A stretch of 64,000 bases of DNA, taken from Chitinophaga sp. Cy-1792 (GTDB lineage Bacteria > Bacteroidota > Bacteroidia > Chitinophagales > Chitinophagaceae). Below the pieces are notes generated by a model that was not told the DNA's origin, ran no database searches, and worked only from the letters and a program-made list of their open reading frames with translations. The position numbers were made by a program, and so were the translations under genes. Location of the stretch: the NCBI RefSeq assembly GCF_011752935.1, contig NZ_VWWO01000001.1, positions 1,364,001 through 1,428,000 on the forward strand, given 5' to 3'. Shown in pieces: positions 41,666 through 50,960 of the stretch (position 1 is the stretch's first letter; each line of letters opens with the position of its first letter).

Positions 41666-42730
41666 TCATTTAATTTCAGGTAGATGAAACGCTTCATCAT
41701 AAAGAGAATGAACAATGTTTTTTACAAATTCTTCTTTAGGAAGAATTTCTCCATTAGTATTATACGCGATGGATAAATTTTTTTCTTTGTTATAGATTAT
41801 AAGTGCATGTGATCCTAAAGTGTCTCCGCCATGCCCAAAAAATATGTAGCCATCGAAATCCCAAAGAGCTAAACCTCTTCCCCAACCTTCTTTATCCAAA
41901 ACAGGCATCATTAGTTCCAGCGTTTCTTTTTTAACTATTTTGTGCTGAAATAAGCTATTGATGATGATATTTAATTCCTTTGGAGTTGAAGCAATGTCGC
42001 CCACACCAATCACATTTGGATAGTAAATTTCTTCTTTTAATTCCGTCCATTCGTGGTTGTTGAATTTATAAGGTTTAAATATATTTTTTGGATTTGATTT
42101 TATAGAAGCAGTATTTTTTAAGTGCAATGGTTTTGCTATTTCTGCATCAAATATTTTATGAAAAGGTTGCTGATGGATTTTTTCAAGGATTTTTGTTAAT
42201 AAGTAATAAGCCGAATTTGAATATTTTACTTGCTCATTTGGCTGAAAGAGTACGCCTTGCTGTATTATCAAGTCAAGAATTTCTTTTTCACTTACGTTCT
42301 CCGTTACCCATACAACACCATTTTTGACAACATAACTTCCCAGCCCACTCGTGTGTTCCAGTAAATTTTTAATTGTAATTATTTTTGCATTCGGAATTTG
42401 TGGATAAAACTCTGATAGTTTATCCTCTAATTTTAATTGATTATTTTGAATTAACTTAAAAATTAAGGCTGCTGTAATCATTTTGGTTACTGAGCCTACC
42501 TGATATTTAGTGTTATTATCAAATGCCAGATTTTGAATGTTTTTCTGACCGAAATTCTTTTGATATACTTCCTTATTATCTTCAAAAATTGATACACTTC
42601 CAACGCCCAGATTGTTATTCTCAATATAGCTGAGGTATTTGTTTAGATTTTCAAAATTGTGTGTTTGAGAGAAAACATTTGTTGAAAAAGCGATGAGAAT
42701 TATTGTGATGATGCTTTTAATCTTTGTCAT
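41666..42730 (-). CDS. Secreted serine hydrolase of the class C beta-lactamase fold
   Basis: 354 residues, signal peptide ending NVFSQ. Catalytic motifs: S80-V-T-K83, Y170-S-N172 and a late GHGGDT replacing the KTG triad. These define the beta-lactamase/D-aminopeptidase/esterase superfamily; a true antibiotic-hydrolysing role is unlikely to be inferable. The gene is much richer in A+T than its neighbours (many AAT, ATT, AAA and TTA codons), resembling genes from low-GC Flavobacteriia, and may have been acquired. It is not obviously co-transcribed with the sulfatase upstream: a terminator lies between them. Confidence 0.9.
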   Translation of the reverse strand: MTKIKSIITIILIAFSTNVFSQTHNFENLNKYLSYIENNNLGVGSVSIFEDNKEVYQKNFGQKNIQNLAFDNNTKYQVGSVTKMITAALIFKLIQNNQLKLEDKLSEFYPQIPNAKIITIKNLLEHTSGLGSYVVKNGVVWVTENVSEKEILDLIIQQGVLFQPNEQVKYSNSAYYLLTKILEKIHQQPFHKIFDAEIAKPLHLKNTASIKSNPKNIFKPYKFNNHEWTELKEEIYYPNVIGVGDIASTPKELNIIINSLFQHKIVKKETLELMMPVLDKEGWGRGLALWDFDGYIFFGHGGDTLGSHALIIYNKEKNLSIAYNTNGEILPKEEFVKNIVHSLYDEAFHLPEIK

Positions 42731-42941
42731 TATAGGTTGTAGTTAAACATGATGGCATTAGTGAAAGTACAGAATATTGAAGCCCCCAAAGCGGCAATGT
42801 TGCTGGAACATGGCCAATGCTTTGAACATAGGCTAAAATACATAAAAAGAGATGAATCGAATACATGATAGTTTGGGCAGGGCATATAATTGCTCCGCTA
42901 TTATCCGGAGTGGAGGTAAGCGCTGTTAATAAAGACAAAAA

Positions 42942-42973
42942 AATACCGGTGGTTGAATGTTGCCACCGGTATT
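42942..42973 (-). terminator. Terminator after sulfatase paralogue 2
   Basis: AATACCGGTGG (42942-42952) pairs with CCACCGGTATT (42963-42973); on the minus strand it runs into a T-run. It is 23 bases after the sulfatase stop. Confidence 0.85.
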
Positions 42974-42995
42974 GCAAATTTTCTGACTAACGTTA

Positions 42996-45335
42996 TCATT
43001 TCAGGTCTACCACTACTTTTTCTATTGTGCCGGTATATGCGAACGGCATCTTGTAAGTAAAGTCAATAGGTGACCCTACATCCTGCCCGATATCTAAACC
43101 TTCCGCAATAGTAAACTGGATCGGAATAGTTTTGGTAAGCCGTCCTTTAGCGACTTCCTTACCATTGGCCGTCATGGTGATGGTGCCGCCTTTACCCATT
43201 CCTCCACCATCGTAATCAAAGCGTACCGCCAGTTTAACCTTTCCGGCAGGCAATGCATCCTGTGTTGTAAAAGTGGGGCGTTCGATACCAAGATAGTTGT
43301 AAACAAATGAAGCCTTACCATCTTTCAGGTATAAGCCATAACCGCCTTCCAGGCCGCCATGTGTAACGATCATGCCGTTGGCGTCTTTGTCGGGCACTAC
43401 TATGTCAGCAGTTATTACCCATGATTTATTGAGCATTGGAGGAGAAGCCGCATCCGGTACGCCAATGGTGCCTGGATAATAGGTGATTGTTTTTCTGCCT
43501 CTTATCAGACTGGGTCTGCCCATTGCCTCTGCATTCATGCGTATGGTACCTCTCCAGTCCAGCGGAAGGACGTTATATTTCGAAGCTTCTACCCACCAGA
43601 GGTCCTGTAGTTGCCGTAATTTTTCCGGGTATTTTGCTGCCAGGTCGTTTGCCTGTGAGAAATCTACGTCGATGTTATACAGCTCCCACTTTTGTTTGTC
43701 GGGGTCAAAATCCGATCTGTTCGGATTCCAGGGCACAAAGGCCATGGCAGAGGCCATCCATCCGTTGCTATAGATCCCCCTGTTGACGGCCATTTCGAAA
43801 TATTGTGTTTCATGGCGTCCTTTGGCTTTTGTGCTGTCTTTGCTGAATGTATAAGCAAAGCTGTTACCCTCCAATGGTTTCTGCTCTACACCATTTAATT
43901 GTCTGGGCGCAGTAATGCCGCATACTTCATAGATAGTGGGTACGATATCTGTTACATGGAGGAACTGACTTCTAAGGCCACCTTTATCTTTTATGCCTGC
44001 AGGCCAGTCAACGATCAATGGATTACGGGTGCCTCCAAAATGGCTGGCTACCTGTTTGGTCCATTGAAAGGGTGCATTCATGGCCCAGGCCCATTCTGCA
44101 GTGAAGTGATTAAAATGTTTCGGGCCTCCCAATTCGTCAATTACTTTGATATTATCCTGCCATTTTTCCGGAAAGCCATTGAAAAAGATATTCTCGTTTA
44201 GAGACCCTTCCAGACCGCCTTCAGCGCTGGAGCCGTTGTCGCCGGCGATATAGATGATCATGGTATTGTCTGCATCCGGCAATTGCTTTACGGCATCTAC
44301 GATTCTTCCCATTTCGTAGTCACATTCTGCACCATAAGCGCAGAAGATTTCCATCATTCTCGCATAAAGCCGCTTCTGGTCAGCGTTTAAGGATGACCAT
44401 GCAGGCAAACTTTCAGGCCGTGGAGTGAGCTTTGTATCTGCCGGGATTACACCGAGTTTTTTCTGGCGCTCAAATGTTTCCTGACGATAAGCATCCCAAC
44501 CGCCATCAAATTTGCCTTTAAACTTATCTATCCACTCTTTTGGTACCTGGTGCGGCGCATGGGTAGCACCGGGAGCTACATACAGGAAATATGGTTTATC
44601 GGGTGCAATGCTTTTCATTTCCCTGACCCAGGCGATGGCATGATCTGCCAGGTCTGTGGTCATATAATAGTTCGGGTCTTTCGATGCGGGTACCAGGTTG
44701 TGATTCTCAAATAATATCGGGTTCCAGTGGTTCATGTCACCGGCATTGAATCCATAGAAATAGTCAAAGCCCAGCCCATTGGGCCAGCGGTCAAAGGGAC
44801 CGGCCTGACTGAGTTCCCATGGCGGCGTGTTATGGTTTTTGCCTATCCAGGCGGTTACATAACCGTTCTGCCTGAGTACTTCCCCAACTGTTCCGCAGCT
44901 CCGCGGCAGAATACAGGTATATCCGTCATATCCTGTTGCCAGCTCCGTGATCCCGGCAAATGCGGCAGAATGGTGATTGCGGCCGGTAATCAGTGCGGCC
45001 CGGGTAGGAGAACATAAGGCGGTAGTATGAAAACGGTTAAACCGTAAGCCATCAGCAGCCAGCTTGTCCATAGTAGGGGAAGGTACTCCTCCGCCAAAGG
45101 TACTGAACTGGCCAAACCCTGCGTCATCAATCAGTATTACGACCACATTTGGCGCTCCTTTAGGGGCACTTACCATTTGCGGGAATTGTGCCGGATCTGA
45201 CTCAAGATAGGTTCTCCCCATGTGTCCAGGAAAATGAAAATCAGGGCGAGGCAAGACTTCCGGCGTTTTCGTTTGTGCCATTAAGGCTAACGGAATGGCT
45301 AAATTAACTAGTATTAATCGGGAGATTTTATTCAT
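42996..45335 (-). CDS. Secreted arylsulfatase (CSPTR type), paralogue 2
   Basis: 779 residues, signal peptide ending LALMAQ. Formylglycine cysteine C108 in CSPTRAALITGRNHH, calcium ligands D70-D71 in VVILIDDAGFGQ, and blocks AWIGKNHNTPPWEL, YFLYVAPGATHAPHQVPKEW and IYIAGDNGSSAEGG. It is collinear with the 799-residue sulfatase at 35196 over its full length, including the beta-rich C-terminal domain, so the two are paralogues. Its codon use is closer to the core genes than that of paralogue 1. It may be the older resident copy; that is inference. Confidence 0.94.
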   Translation of the reverse strand: MNKISRLILVNLAIPLALMAQTKTPEVLPRPDFHFPGHMGRTYLESDPAQFPQMVSAPKGAPNVVVILIDDAGFGQFSTFGGGVPSPTMDKLAADGLRFNRFHTTALCSPTRAALITGRNHHSAAFAGITELATGYDGYTCILPRSCGTVGEVLRQNGYVTAWIGKNHNTPPWELSQAGPFDRWPNGLGFDYFYGFNAGDMNHWNPILFENHNLVPASKDPNYYMTTDLADHAIAWVREMKSIAPDKPYFLYVAPGATHAPHQVPKEWIDKFKGKFDGGWDAYRQETFERQKKLGVIPADTKLTPRPESLPAWSSLNADQKRLYARMMEIFCAYGAECDYEMGRIVDAVKQLPDADNTMIIYIAGDNGSSAEGGLEGSLNENIFFNGFPEKWQDNIKVIDELGGPKHFNHFTAEWAWAMNAPFQWTKQVASHFGGTRNPLIVDWPAGIKDKGGLRSQFLHVTDIVPTIYEVCGITAPRQLNGVEQKPLEGNSFAYTFSKDSTKAKGRHETQYFEMAVNRGIYSNGWMASAMAFVPWNPNRSDFDPDKQKWELYNIDVDFSQANDLAAKYPEKLRQLQDLWWVEASKYNVLPLDWRGTIRMNAEAMGRPSLIRGRKTITYYPGTIGVPDAASPPMLNKSWVITADIVVPDKDANGMIVTHGGLEGGYGLYLKDGKASFVYNYLGIERPTFTTQDALPAGKVKLAVRFDYDGGGMGKGGTITMTANGKEVAKGRLTKTIPIQFTIAEGLDIGQDVGSPIDFTYKMPFAYTGTIEKVVVDLK

Positions 45336-45482
45336 ATCCTCTCTTGTTTTTGAGATAGTCTGAAGAAATTTTTCCTGATGATACTATTTGCTATGCTTAG
45401 AGAATAGGGTTGATATTGTCAAAGTAAAACAGAGGAGATAGAAATTTGTTTCATATTAGAAGAATATGACAATCGGTTGCTG

Positions 45483-45926
45483 TTACTGCCGACGCAACTT
45501 TCCAATGGCGGTATCCACGCCGTAAATCATTATCATAGAGGCTTTACCGGTTTCAATAACATATTTCATGCTGCTACCATTTTCCAGGAGAATCGTACCG
45601 AAAGTCGTCGCCTCTTTCCTCATCACTCCTTTGAAATCTCCATGCCCTTTTCCACAGGCGCCAGCCAGCATACCTGTCTGAAGATCGCCGTTATCTTTTG
45701 TGATCAGCCGGCGTGTTGTTAAGATGCTGAAATTATCAGGACCAACGATTGTGCTGCAGATGAAAAGTTCGGTATCAATAAGCTCGATGTCGAAACCTGG
45801 ATAAGTATTTTTAAATTCGGCATTATCCTCGTAAAACCTTGTCCATTGGAAATTATAAGGCTTCATCGTATGCCTTTTTATGGCATTGATGGATATATTA
45901 TGAACGGATTGATCTATCGTTCTCAT
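45483..45926 (-). CDS. Conserved-looking protein of unknown function
   Basis: 147 residues; an internal ATG at 45866 (MKPYNFQWTRFYEDN) would give 127 and is an equally good start. The stretch DNFSILTTRRLITKDNGDL followed by strands (TFGTILLENGSSMKYVIET) resembles small PH-like domains, but I do not recognise the family with confidence. No signal peptide or membrane segment. It lies upstream of sulfatase paralogue 2 on the same strand with a 147-base gap. Confidence 0.55.
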   Translation of the reverse strand: MRTIDQSVHNISINAIKRHTMKPYNFQWTRFYEDNAEFKNTYPGFDIELIDTELFICSTIVGPDNFSILTTRRLITKDNGDLQTGMLAGACGKGHGDFKGVMRKEATTFGTILLENGSSMKYVIETGKASMIMIYGVDTAIGKLRRQ

Positions 45927-46031
45927 AGTTGTAATCGATATAGGGAATAATGAATACCGACAATGTATTGATTTTTTGTAAAAGAATGTATTTTGATCAA
46001 TAATCTGACAATCAGCATAAACATCCCTATC

Positions 46032-46436
46032 ATGAATTATACCCTTTTATTTCACGGTTTTCTTACCATATTAATCGGCAACCTCTCAGGTATAGGTTAT
46101 TCAAAAGCCATCAGGAAAGTCATTGCTAATGAATCCGCCTGGAAACTGATGCACTCCGCCTCTGTGATGGGTGGCATCATGCTGCTGGCATTCGCCCCCT
46201 TTTTTAATGGTCTGACAGCGGATTTTAATTATGCTGTTTATCTGCTATACAGTATCATTATTTCAAATTATTGTTTCGCCGCAGGAATGCTGCTGGCGGC
46301 ATTTACCGGTGCACGTGGCATTGATAAAAAAGCGCCTGGTTCCAATAATAAAATCGTGTACGTATTTTATTATATCGCCGCTATACTTTCGTTAGTATAT
46401 ACGATGGTGTTTCTCTTTTTAATTATAAAAAGATGA
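46032..46436 (+). CDS. Small four-helix membrane protein
   Basis: 134 residues from the ATG at 46032 (MNYTLLFHGFLTILIGNLSG); the frame also has a TTG at 45993. Four hydrophobic segments are visible, about 2-20, 40-58, 66-86 and 108-130. The pattern HG near the start and AWKLMHSASVMGGIMLLAFA resembles the styrene-oxide-isomerase-like group of small four-helix proteins, in which a similar W..(A/M)HS...G.M segment occurs. This is a weak pattern match. No partner styrene or epoxide genes are near. Confidence 0.6.
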   Translation: MNYTLLFHGFLTILIGNLSGIGYSKAIRKVIANESAWKLMHSASVMGGIMLLAFAPFFNGLTADFNYAVYLLYSIIISNYCFAAGMLLAAFTGARGIDKKAPGSNNKIVYVFYYIAAILSLVYTMVFLFLIIKR

Positions 46437-46618
46437 TCATTCGTACGTTCGTTAAGGTTATATGTATTTGGGGTCGCAATTATTTTTCCGGGAGTTATGG
46501 TTTTCCTGTTTGCACGCTCATTCATTGCGTTTACGGAATATGCCCACTGTCATTAAACAGACAACCTTTCCACTCATTGTACATTACAACGAATGAAAAG
46601 GTTGTAAGAGAGTAGAAA

Positions 46619-47587
46619 TTAGAAATTAGTGTTGATGATCAACGTATTTCTGTCTGCATTTGCGAAGTCCATCGGTAAAATACCAAAACGCCCCTGCGTA
46701 TGACTGGTGAAATAGCTGCTCAGCTGAGGGTTAATAGCATTTGAAACGGTGGTGATGCTTGGAATACCAAAAATCAGTGATTTGTAACCGCTACTGAAAT
46801 TGATGTAAAGCGTAGACTGATTACCAGATTGCGCTTCCGTAAACAAACTGTTGATATTGTTCCATTTGCCGTTGTTGTCCGGTACCTGGTACTGGTCCTG
46901 TACACGGAGATTAGCATTGCCATTGTTGATGGAGAAAGTAGTATTATCTGCCCAATTGGTAGCATCAATGCCTTTAGGCGTGGATGATGCGCCAAATCTT
47001 CTGAGTAATACGATCTTACCTCTTACCTGTCCCAGTGTAGGAACGGTAGCTCCCAGGTACCATTTAGACGGCTGCTGCTGGGTGTAGGTGTCGAAGGTTT
47101 GTTCAAAAGTTCTGGTGTTGTTGCTGGGATCATACTCTTCTTTCACGCTCATTACAATGGTTTCGGAAGGGTTGTTGGCCAGGAAGGTAAAGGCTGCATT
47201 GATGACATCCTGGAAATTCATGTTCTGATAAATACTGCCGTGATGAATGGCAAAGGCATTGTCGATGTGGCGGCACCTGATGTCGAGGAAGCGGGTTCCT
47301 GCGTCCAGCTGCTGTGCAATGGTAAGGTCCTGGCATTTGGCAGTGCCACCAATAGGTTCAAAGCGTGCGCCGCTGTCGTGGGTGCCAGGAATGGTAATGG
47401 CAGTTAAGCTGGTGTTGTCGGCAAGATTGTTCATCCAGCCATTGAGGGTAACTGCCAGACTGCTGCTAAGTGCTTCAGTTTTAACGGCACTGATTTTTTC
47501 GGGCTGAGGGAGACTGTTCATTTCATCTTTTTTACAGCCAAAAAGGGTGCTGGCAGCAAAGGCCAGGATAAGGGTCTGTTTTTTCAT
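46619..47587 (-). CDS. Phosphatidylinositol-specific phospholipase C-domain lipoprotein
   Basis: 322 residues from the ATG at 47587 (MKKQTLILAFAAST, lipobox LFGC, Cys18); an ATG at 47617 would only prepend ten residues. PI-PLC X-domain motifs: AITIPGTHDSGARFE (first catalytic His), FLDIRCRHIDNAFAIHHGSI (second), and IVMSVKEEYD. Bacterial members cleave phosphatidylinositol or glycosyl-PI by an intramolecular route without calcium. The protein should face outward on the outer membrane. No operon partner. Confidence 0.88.
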   Translation of the reverse strand: MKKQTLILAFAASTLFGCKKDEMNSLPQPEKISAVKTEALSSSLAVTLNGWMNNLADNTSLTAITIPGTHDSGARFEPIGGTAKCQDLTIAQQLDAGTRFLDIRCRHIDNAFAIHHGSIYQNMNFQDVINAAFTFLANNPSETIVMSVKEEYDPSNNTRTFEQTFDTYTQQQPSKWYLGATVPTLGQVRGKIVLLRRFGASSTPKGIDATNWADNTTFSINNGNANLRVQDQYQVPDNNGKWNNINSLFTEAQSGNQSTLYINFSSGYKSLIFGIPSITTVSNAINPQLSSYFTSHTQGRFGILPMDFANADRNTLIINTNF

Positions 47588-47803
47588 AGTGAAAGATTTA
47601 CCCGATGAACACATCACCCGGCATCTTTAACTATGCTCAAAAAGGGAATTAATAATTCGGTAACAAATATAAAAAAAGGGAGTTCAGCCGTTCCGGATGA
47701 CACGATCCCCATATCTTTTGAAGATCAACTATAAATCCATTATCTTGGATGTCGCAAGTGAATGCCGCTGTATGGCAGTATTCCCGAACCAGAAAACACT
47801 ATC

Positions 47804-48499
47804 ATGAATACGATTCAAAGTATCAAGAATAAATTAAAAGTCCTGACGGGTAAGATTTCTAGTGTCAAAGTGGAAGTGGATATCCACCGGGAATGGTATG
47901 GAAATGCCTATGGTGGCTTTTATGTACACCCGGATAAGCTGAATAACCAGTCAGTTGTTTACTCTTTTGGAATTGGAGAAGATATTTCATTTGATACTGC
48001 AATTATGCAGCAACATGGCGCACAGGTATTTGCATTTGATCCTACGCCTAAATCCATCAACTGGATTAAAAAACAACCACCCATGGCAGGTTTTCGCTTC
48101 CAGGACTACGGCCTTGGAGCTACTACGGGCTTCGTAACGTTTAACCTGCCCAAAAATGCAGACCATGTTTCCGGCAGTGTTGCGGATCATAAAAATGTAG
48201 ATAGCCACAACAGCATTTCTGTACCAATGAAATCCTTTGCTGATATAGTAAAAGAGTTCGGTCATACACATATCGATGTCCTGAAAATGGATATCGAAGG
48301 TAGTGAATATGCAGTGGTAGAAAGCATCCTGGCATCGCCGGTAAAAATTGATCAGATCCTGGTAGAGATTCATGAACGGTTCTACCCTGACGGAAAAGCC
48401 AGAACACAACAACTGCTGAATGCCTTTAAAGCCCATGGATATAAGGTATTTGGCGTGTCTGATTCCCTGGAAGAAATATCTTTTATCAAGATTAATTAA
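47804..48499 (+). CDS. FkbM family methyltransferase
   Basis: 231 residues from the ATG at 47804 (MNTIQSIKNKLKVLTGK); an in-frame ATG at 47762 would add 14. The SAM-binding region reads SVVYSFGIGEDISFDTAIMQ and VFAFDPTPKSINWIKK, and the FkbM motif is HIDVLKMDIEGSEYAV. FkbM enzymes O-methylate sugars or polyketides, usually in surface-polysaccharide or natural-product pathways. No such pathway is visible next to it. It converges on the acyltransferase gene with a shared terminator. Confidence 0.88.
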   Translation: MNTIQSIKNKLKVLTGKISSVKVEVDIHREWYGNAYGGFYVHPDKLNNQSVVYSFGIGEDISFDTAIMQQHGAQVFAFDPTPKSINWIKKQPPMAGFRFQDYGLGATTGFVTFNLPKNADHVSGSVADHKNVDSHNSISVPMKSFADIVKEFGHTHIDVLKMDIEGSEYAVVESILASPVKIDQILVEIHERFYPDGKARTQQLLNAFKAHGYKVFGVSDSLEEISFIKIN

Positions 48500-48519
48500 A
48501 TATATAACGATATCAATAA

Positions 48520-48552
48520 AAGAGCTGCCTTTACATTGTAAAGGCAGCTCTT
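48520..48552. terminator. Bidirectional terminator between FkbM and acyltransferase genes
   Basis: Perfect 15-bp stem AAGAGCTGCCTTTAC / GTAAAGGCAGCTCTT (48520-48534 and 48538-48552), three-base loop. Confidence 0.9.
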
Positions 48553-48558
48553 CCTGTT

Positions 48559-49656
48559 TCAGGAAATCAATTTTTTTCTTAATAATGCTGCCGGCTTTTC
48601 TATAAGTTGTCGCAGAAGAACTGCGACCAGTACACAGGCCGTCACGGCAACGAGGAAGGTAGGCAGACTATTCTTCTCAAATCCCCTGGTAGTCATAAAG
48701 TCCTGCACAAGATGATTCACAATTTTATGTGTGAGATATATAAGATAGGAAAGTATGGCGATATAGGAAGTAATGACAGATGAATGCCTGTATAATATGT
48801 TAGCAGGACTAACAGCCGCAAATACAATACAACCATATCCAACGCTTACTAACGGAAACCCATATACAGAAGCCGCCAGGGTACTTTGATCTTTACATAA
48901 GAAAAATGCCGCTGTGAGTATCAGTATTCCCGCAGTGAGAAAGAGGTAGCTGTATTCCTGCAAACGCCTACTGAATAAGGGTTTGAAATGCAACATGGCA
49001 GCTATGCTGATGCCTGCTAATAATCCATCCAGGCGGGTACAGGTAGGATAATATATCCATTTATACCAGATGATCCACCAATCATCTCCGGCAGGCTCCA
49101 CGAAGGTATGCCAGCTCCAGATCCTTAGCCCGGCGCCGGCGAGTGACAGTGCCGGAATTAGCCACCATCCTTTATGCAGCGTTTTTGTTTTTATCAGGAT
49201 CAGTATTACCAGTGGTAATAGCAGATAGAATTGTTCTTCAATACACAGCGACCATGCATGAGAGAAGGTTCCCTGTTTACTTAAGTCCAGCCCGAGGTTT
49301 TGCGTGAAGGTGAGGTATTTCCAGAGTGGCGCCGGCGCCTCTCTTTCCCGGGCTCCGGGAATTAAAAAGTAGATCGCTACCACCAGGAGGTAAGGAGGTA
49401 TGATTCTGAAAAAGCGTTTGATATAAAAATTTTTTAAGGAGATATTTTCCTGTTCCTGGTATGCTGCAAAAAGCTGAGATGCGATCAGGTAGCCGCTCAG
49501 TACAAAGAACAGGTCTACCCCTGTCCAGCCAAATCTGCTGAAATCGGCCAGCCATGGAGGATAGGCTGAGAGGGGGCCGTAATGGAAGATAAAAACCAGG
49601 AAGATGGCCAGTGCCCGGAGGTGGTCCAGCCCGTGAAGGCGTGCTTTAAGCTGCAT
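48559..49656 (-). CDS. Acyltransferase 3 family membrane protein
   Basis: 365 residues from the ATG at 49656 (MQLKARLHGLDHLRALAIFL); a longer frame starts at 49719. About ten membrane segments. The family motifs GLDHLRALAIFLVFIFHY (catalytic His at the end of the first helix) and FVLSGYLIASQLF are present, as is the central SLCIEEQFYLLLPLV. Members O-acetylate surface glycans or lipids. The gene is separate from its neighbours. Confidence 0.9.
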   Translation of the reverse strand: MQLKARLHGLDHLRALAIFLVFIFHYGPLSAYPPWLADFSRFGWTGVDLFFVLSGYLIASQLFAAYQEQENISLKNFYIKRFFRIIPPYLLVVAIYFLIPGAREREAPAPLWKYLTFTQNLGLDLSKQGTFSHAWSLCIEEQFYLLLPLVILILIKTKTLHKGWWLIPALSLAGAGLRIWSWHTFVEPAGDDWWIIWYKWIYYPTCTRLDGLLAGISIAAMLHFKPLFSRRLQEYSYLFLTAGILILTAAFFLCKDQSTLAASVYGFPLVSVGYGCIVFAAVSPANILYRHSSVITSYIAILSYLIYLTHKIVNHLVQDFMTTRGFEKNSLPTFLVAVTACVLVAVLLRQLIEKPAALLRKKLIS

Positions 49657-49859
49657 GTAATGTTGTGAATTTGAACAAAAATATCTTTCAGAAAGGATAG
49701 ATTTTGGCAAATCCGACAAACGCTCAGGAATAGATGACGGAAAGCTGCCTCATGGTATTATTGCGTGTTTATAAGCGGATTTAATCATTTCAGGCGGTAT
49801 TTGAAGGTTTCTGTCGCAAGGTTTGCTGGTTACCTTTAAAATGTCAATATTTGCGCGTT

Positions 49860-50960
49860 ATGGGCATGGTGAATACATTTCTGAATTACTGTAAAACGCA
49901 TCGGGTACAGGCGCACCTGTTTTTTTGGGTAGCCATGCTGCTGTTGTCGGTAAGCACCGACTTTTTTGAGGGGCCTTCATGGTCATTCATGAGCTCCCTG
50001 ATCTATGCGCTGGTATTGCTGATTACACAAATACCTACCGCTTATTTCCTGGCATATTTTGTTATTCCGCGTTTATCTTCTCACAAAAAAATAATTACTA
50101 CTACCTTACTGGCTATACTGGTATGCTACCTGCTCAGTGTATTTGCCAGGATACTGGTGGTATATGTAGCAGAACCACTGGTATTACCATTTACGCAATG
50201 TACGGACCCGCTGGAGCCTAAGGAGCCACTGTCCGAGATCGCCACAGACTTGTACAAACTCTTCAAAGTGTATGTGTACCATACCCTGTCAATCCCTTTT
50301 CTGTTCCTGACGGTGAAACTTTTTAAAGATCAGTATGATATCCGGGAAAAGGCCATCAGACTGGAAAAAGAGAAGATCGCTACGGAGTTGAAATTGTTGA
50401 AGAATCAGCTAAATCCACATTTTCTCTTTAATACCCTGAACAATATTTATTCCCTGTCTATCGTAGGTTCTCCACATACGTCTGATGCTATTTTCCGGCT
50501 GTCGGAAATGCTGGACCATGTATTGTACAAAAGTCAGCATCCATTGATTCCCATCAGGGAAGAGGTACAGCTGATAGAAAACTACTGTAGCCTGGAACGG
50601 CTCCGGTATACCGATAGTCTGCAATTCAAGCTGGATATCGACATCCGGCAGGAGCTGGAGGTGCCCCCGCTGATATTGGTATCTGTAGTAGAAAATGCCT
50701 TTAAGCACGGGTTGAGTAATACAAAAGATAATCCGGCTATTAGTATAAAAGTAACAACAGGAGAGGATGTTGTTACTTTTGATGTAGTCAATACCGTAGG
50801 AGATAATATGCCGGAAACCAGGAACGGCAAGATCGGATTGCTGAATATCAGGCAACAACTGGAACTGATATACCCGGGTGATTATGTACTCGATGTTGCC
50901 CGCGATGATGACTATTTTAAGGTACATTTAGCCATCCGGATAAAAACAAGGCAAGTATGA
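49860..50960 (+). CDS. LytS/YehU-type sensor histidine kinase
   Basis: 366 residues from the ATG at 49860; other starts (TTG 49851, ATG 49866) are possible. Four membrane segments occupy the first 155 residues, followed by a coiled coil (IREKAIRLEKEKIATELKLL) and a His_kinase domain with the phospho-histidine motif NQLNPHFLFNTLNNIYSL (about residue 187). The ATPase N-box is PLILVSVVENAFKHG. It overlaps the LytTR response regulator by four bases (ATGA), so the two are cotranslated and form a two-component pair. Confidence 0.93.
   Translation: MGMVNTFLNYCKTHRVQAHLFFWVAMLLLSVSTDFFEGPSWSFMSSLIYALVLLITQIPTAYFLAYFVIPRLSSHKKIITTTLLAILVCYLLSVFARILVVYVAEPLVLPFTQCTDPLEPKEPLSEIATDLYKLFKVYVYHTLSIPFLFLTVKLFKDQYDIREKAIRLEKEKIATELKLLKNQLNPHFLFNTLNNIYSLSIVGSPHTSDAIFRLSEMLDHVLYKSQHPLIPIREEVQLIENYCSLERLRYTDSLQFKLDIDIRQELEVPPLILVSVVENAFKHGLSNTKDNPAISIKVTTGEDVVTFDVVNTVGDNMPETRNGKIGLLNIRQQLELIYPGDYVLDVARDDDYFKVHLAIRIKTRQV

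Noticed and set aside
42717..42977. 86-codon minus-strand frame between the serine hydrolase and sulfatase paralogue 2
   Set aside because: Its start lies in the terminator hairpin of the sulfatase gene and it overlaps the serine hydrolase start; no family resemblance. A decayed membrane-protein remnant cannot be excluded.
46433..46615. 60-codon plus-strand frame after the four-helix protein
   Set aside because: Overlaps the preceding stop, has no domain and no sign of its own expression.
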